A DNA stretch of 64,000 bases, taken from contig NZ_JOEI01000005.1 in NCBI RefSeq assembly GCF_000718095.1, forward strand, positions 434,001-498,000. The letters are read 5' to 3'. Under the pieces are notes generated by a model. It ran no database searches and was not told where the DNA came from. It saw only the letters and a program-made list of their open reading frames with translations. A program made the position numbers and the translations under genes. Shown here piece after piece: positions 62,076 to 64,000 of the stretch (position 1 is its first letter; each line of letters starts with the position of its first letter). Source of the DNA: Streptomyces scopuliridis RB72 (GTDB taxonomy: Bacteria > Actinomycetota > Actinomycetes > Streptomycetales > Streptomycetaceae).

Positions 62076-62248
62076 GCGAGCGCGCGGCACCCTTCTACTG
62101 CCCGTACTGCGGTGACGAGGACCTGCGTCCGAACGAACAGGGCCATGGCGCCTGGGAATGCGCGGCATGCAATCGCGCCTTCCAGTTGAAGTTCCTCGGG
62201 CTGCTGTCCCGTGGACTCCAACGGAGCGATGGAGGCGAAGAGATATGA
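62072..62248 (+). CDS. Small zinc-ribbon protein of the cys operon (58 aa)
   Basis: GTG 62072 overlaps the sulfite reductase stop, and the stop TGA at 62246 overlaps the cysH ATG, so the three are tightly coupled. The 58 residues contain two CxxC pairs (CPYC and CAAC) forming a probable zinc ribbon, then FQLKFLGLLSRG. A small protein at this place is conserved in Streptomyces sulfate operons. Its function is unknown; it could be an accessory of CysH or Sir, or a sulfur carrier. Confidence 0.85.
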   Translation: MSERAAPFYCPYCGDEDLRPNEQGHGAWECAACNRAFQLKFLGLLSRGLQRSDGGEEI

Positions 62249-62946
62249 CGGCACGGACGGAGACCGACGATCCCCGGGCCCTCGCCGAGCGTGCGGGCCG
62301 GGCGCTCGAAGACGCCTCGGCCCTGGAGATCCTCACCTGGGCCGTCGACACCTTCGGCGCGCGGTTCTGTGTGACGTCCTCGATGGAGGACGCGGTGGTC
62401 GCCCATCTCGCCTCCCGGGTACGGCCCGGTGTCGATGTGGTCTTCCTCGACACCGGCTACCACTTCCCCGAGACCCTCGGCACCCGGGACGCGGTGGAGG
62501 CGGTGATGGACGTCCGTCTCATCACGCTCACCCCGCGCAGGACCGTCGCCGAGCAGGACGCGGAGCACGGCCCCCGGCTGCATGACCGCGACCCCGATCT
62601 GTGCTGCGCCCTGCGCAAGGTCGCGCCCTTGGAGGAGGGCCTGGCGGAATACGACGCCTGGGCCACCGGACTGCGCCGCGACGAGTCCCCGACCCGGGCC
62701 AACACCCCGGTCGTGGGCTGGGACGAGAAGCGCGGCAAGGTCAAGATCTCCCCGATCGCCCGGTGGACGCAGGACGATGTGGACGCGTATGTCGCCGAGC
62801 ACGGAGTGCTCACCAACCCGCTGCTGATGGACGGTTACGCCTCCGTAGGCTGTGCCCCCTGCACCCGCCGGGTGCTGGAGGGCGAGGACGCGCGCGCCGG
62901 CCGCTGGGCCGGACGCGCCAAGACCGAGTGCGGGCTGCACGGATGA
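62245..62946 (+). CDS. cysH: Phosphoadenylyl-/adenylyl-sulfate reductase
   Basis: 233-aa reductase releasing sulfite from activated sulfate. The PP-loop-like region is VTSSMEDAVVAHLA, and VVFLDTGYHFPETL follows. Four Cys (CCALRK near 120 and GCAPCTR near 208) bind a [4Fe-4S] cluster, which marks the APS-preferring bacterial type. The C-terminal ECGLHG holds the catalytic Cys. ATG 62245 lies inside the previous stop. It overlaps cysC by 4 bases. Confidence 0.94.
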   Translation: MTARTETDDPRALAERAGRALEDASALEILTWAVDTFGARFCVTSSMEDAVVAHLASRVRPGVDVVFLDTGYHFPETLGTRDAVEAVMDVRLITLTPRRTVAEQDAEHGPRLHDRDPDLCCALRKVAPLEEGLAEYDAWATGLRRDESPTRANTPVVGWDEKRGKVKISPIARWTQDDVDAYVAEHGVLTNPLLMDGYASVGCAPCTRRVLEGEDARAGRWAGRAKTECGLHG

Positions 62947-63575
62947 CGGGCCGTCAGGAGGAGGGGCGTTCGAGCGTGCCGGAGACGACAGGGACATCGG
63001 GGATACCGGGGACAGCGACGACCGGCACGGCGGGGACAACGGAGCGGGGCGCCACGGTCTGGCTCACCGGACTGCCGAGCGCGGGCAAGACGACCATCGC
63101 GAACGCGCTGGCGGACCGGCTCCGCGCGGAGGGCCACCGCGTCGAGGTGCTCGACGGCGACGAGATCCGGGAGTTCCTCTCCGCGGGCCTCGGCTTCAGC
63201 CGCGAGGACCGGCACACGAATGTGCAGCGCATCGGCTTCGTCGCCGAGCTGCTCGCGTCGAACGGCGTCAAGGCGCTGGTGCCGGTGATCGCACCGTACG
63301 CGGACAGCCGTGAGGCGGTGCGCAAGCGCCATCAGTCCGAGGGCACCGGATATCTGGAGGTGCATGTGGCCACGCCGGTCGAGGTGTGCTCCGTACGCGA
63401 TGTGAAGGGGCTGTACGCCAAGCAGGCGGCCGGCGAGATCTCCGGGCTGACCGGGGTGGACGACCCCTACGAGGCGCCGGACTCGCCCGATCTGCGGATC
63501 GAGTCGCACACCCAGTCCGTACCGGAGTCCGCCGCCGCGCTCCACGCGCTGCTCGCCGAGAGGGGTCTCGCGTGA
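62943..63575 (+). CDS. cysC: Adenylyl-sulfate kinase
   Basis: 210-aa APS kinase that phosphorylates APS to PAPS. P-loop GLPSAGKTT (near residue 43), DGDEIREFLSAGLGFSREDR and RDVKGLYAKQAAGEISGLTGV are classic CysC motifs. The first 35 residues are a Thr/Gly-rich extension not in E. coli CysC; the GTG at 62976 is an alternative start. Since CysH here is cluster-type and can use APS, CysC may serve sulfation reactions as well. Confidence 0.94.
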   Translation: MTGRQEEGRSSVPETTGTSGIPGTATTGTAGTTERGATVWLTGLPSAGKTTIANALADRLRAEGHRVEVLDGDEIREFLSAGLGFSREDRHTNVQRIGFVAELLASNGVKALVPVIAPYADSREAVRKRHQSEGTGYLEVHVATPVEVCSVRDVKGLYAKQAAGEISGLTGVDDPYEAPDSPDLRIESHTQSVPESAAALHALLAERGLA

Positions 63576-64000
63576 CCACCACCGTCGCCGCCGTCACCGA
63601 GGGTACGGACGCCCCGTACGCGCTGAGCCATCTGGACGCCCTGGAGTCCGAGGCGGTGCATATCTTCCGCGAGGTGGCGGGCGAGTTCGAGCGGCCGGTG
63701 ATCCTCTTCTCCGGCGGCAAGGACTCGATCGTCATGCTCCATCTGGCGCTGAAGGCGTTCGCGCCCGCGCCGGTGCCGTTCTCACTGCTCCATGTCGACA
63801 CCGGGCACAACTTCCCCGAGGTGCTCGAATACCGCGACCGCACGGTGGCCGCGCACGGACTGCGGCTGCATGTCGCGTCCGTACAGGAGTACATCGACGC
63901 GGGGAAGCTGCGCGAGCGGCCCGACGGCACCCGTAACCCGCTCCAGACCGTGCCGCTCACGGAGAAGATCCAGGCCGAGCGGTTCGACGCGGTCTTCGGC
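63572..64000 (+). CDS. cysD: Sulfate adenylyltransferase subunit 2 (partial)
   Basis: First 143 residues of the small ATP-sulfurylase subunit, which forms APS from sulfate and ATP with CysN. The PP-loop FSGGKDSIVMLHLALKAF and LLHVDTGHNFPEVLEYRDR are visible. GTG 63572 overlaps cysC by 4 bases. The gene runs off the window; cysN is expected next. Confidence 0.93.
   Translation, partial: MTTTVAAVTEGTDAPYALSHLDALESEAVHIFREVAGEFERPVILFSGGKDSIVMLHLALKAFAPAPVPFSLLHVDTGHNFPEVLEYRDRTVAAHGLRLHVASVQEYIDAGKLRERPDGTRNPLQTVPLTEKIQAERFDAVFG

Overview
The window is high-GC actinobacterial DNA and almost certainly a Streptomyces chromosome. It carries a conservon (cvnABCD with a CYP157/CYP154 P450 pair), a streptogrisin-type protease, a Spo0M-like protein, GTG/TTG starts with AAGGAGG-like ribosome sites, and the Streptomyces-style reductive sulfate operon with a short leader peptide. 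No rRNA, tRNA, CRISPR array or intact mobile element was found. All functional calls come from reading the sequence; no database search was run.

Layout. 1-4.7 kb: three xanthine dehydrogenase subunit genes (minus strand, the first cut by the window edge) with a divergent PucR-type regulator. 5-9.5 kb: a TPR-like protein, a small secreted protein, and a coupled malic enzyme-fumarase pair. 9.8-13.5 kb: a two-gene heterodimeric ABC exporter with one intact and one ruined ATP site. 14-20.2 kb: the conservon, the two P450s and an enoyl-CoA hydratase-like gene. 20.2-24 kb: a GntR regulator, an iron-box-controlled FhuF-type reductase, a DUF2637 membrane protein and an anti-sigma-type ATPase. 24-32.5 kb: GH38 alpha-mannosidase, a pyruvate oxidase-type TPP enzyme, a PP2C-like protein, a TrmB/LuxR-like regulator, a DUF456 relic and a PPOX-fold protein. 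32.5-39.4 kb: an Ada/AlkA glycosylase, rsgA with an apparent leader ORF and an RBS-masking hairpin, a very long TetR regulator, a broken clpX paralogue, Spo0M and a GlsB-type membrane protein.

39.5-44.8 kb looks like a decaying region. A GH13 alpha-glucosidase gene sits without its usual maltose transporter genes, next to a minisatellite. It is followed by fragments of a flavin reductase, a serine beta-lactamase-like hydrolase and an IS605 TnpB, and then by an intact secreted protease. 44.8-48 kb: a two-component pair, a VOC protein and an AraC regulator.

The most interesting block is 48.1-55.0 kb. Four tightly packed genes encode a CU044_2847 (trypco) protein, a trypsin-VMAP-like protein, a MoxR AAA+ ATPase and a 1210-residue protein that joins a SAV_2336/vWA-like region, a catalytically dead protein-kinase fold, a SARP-like wHTH-BTAD region and an unrecognised C-terminal domain. 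This matches the MoxR-vWA-VMAP type of NTP-dependent conflict system predicted for multicellular bacteria. The pseudokinase-BTAD fusion is the part most likely to be undescribed.

55-60 kb holds a BrkB-family membrane protein, an AidB-like acyl-CoA dehydrogenase, a GAF-HTH regulator and a GNAT protein. 60.1-64 kb is the sulfate assimilation operon: leader peptide, sulfite reductase, a small zinc-ribbon protein, cysH, cysC and cysD (cut by the window edge).
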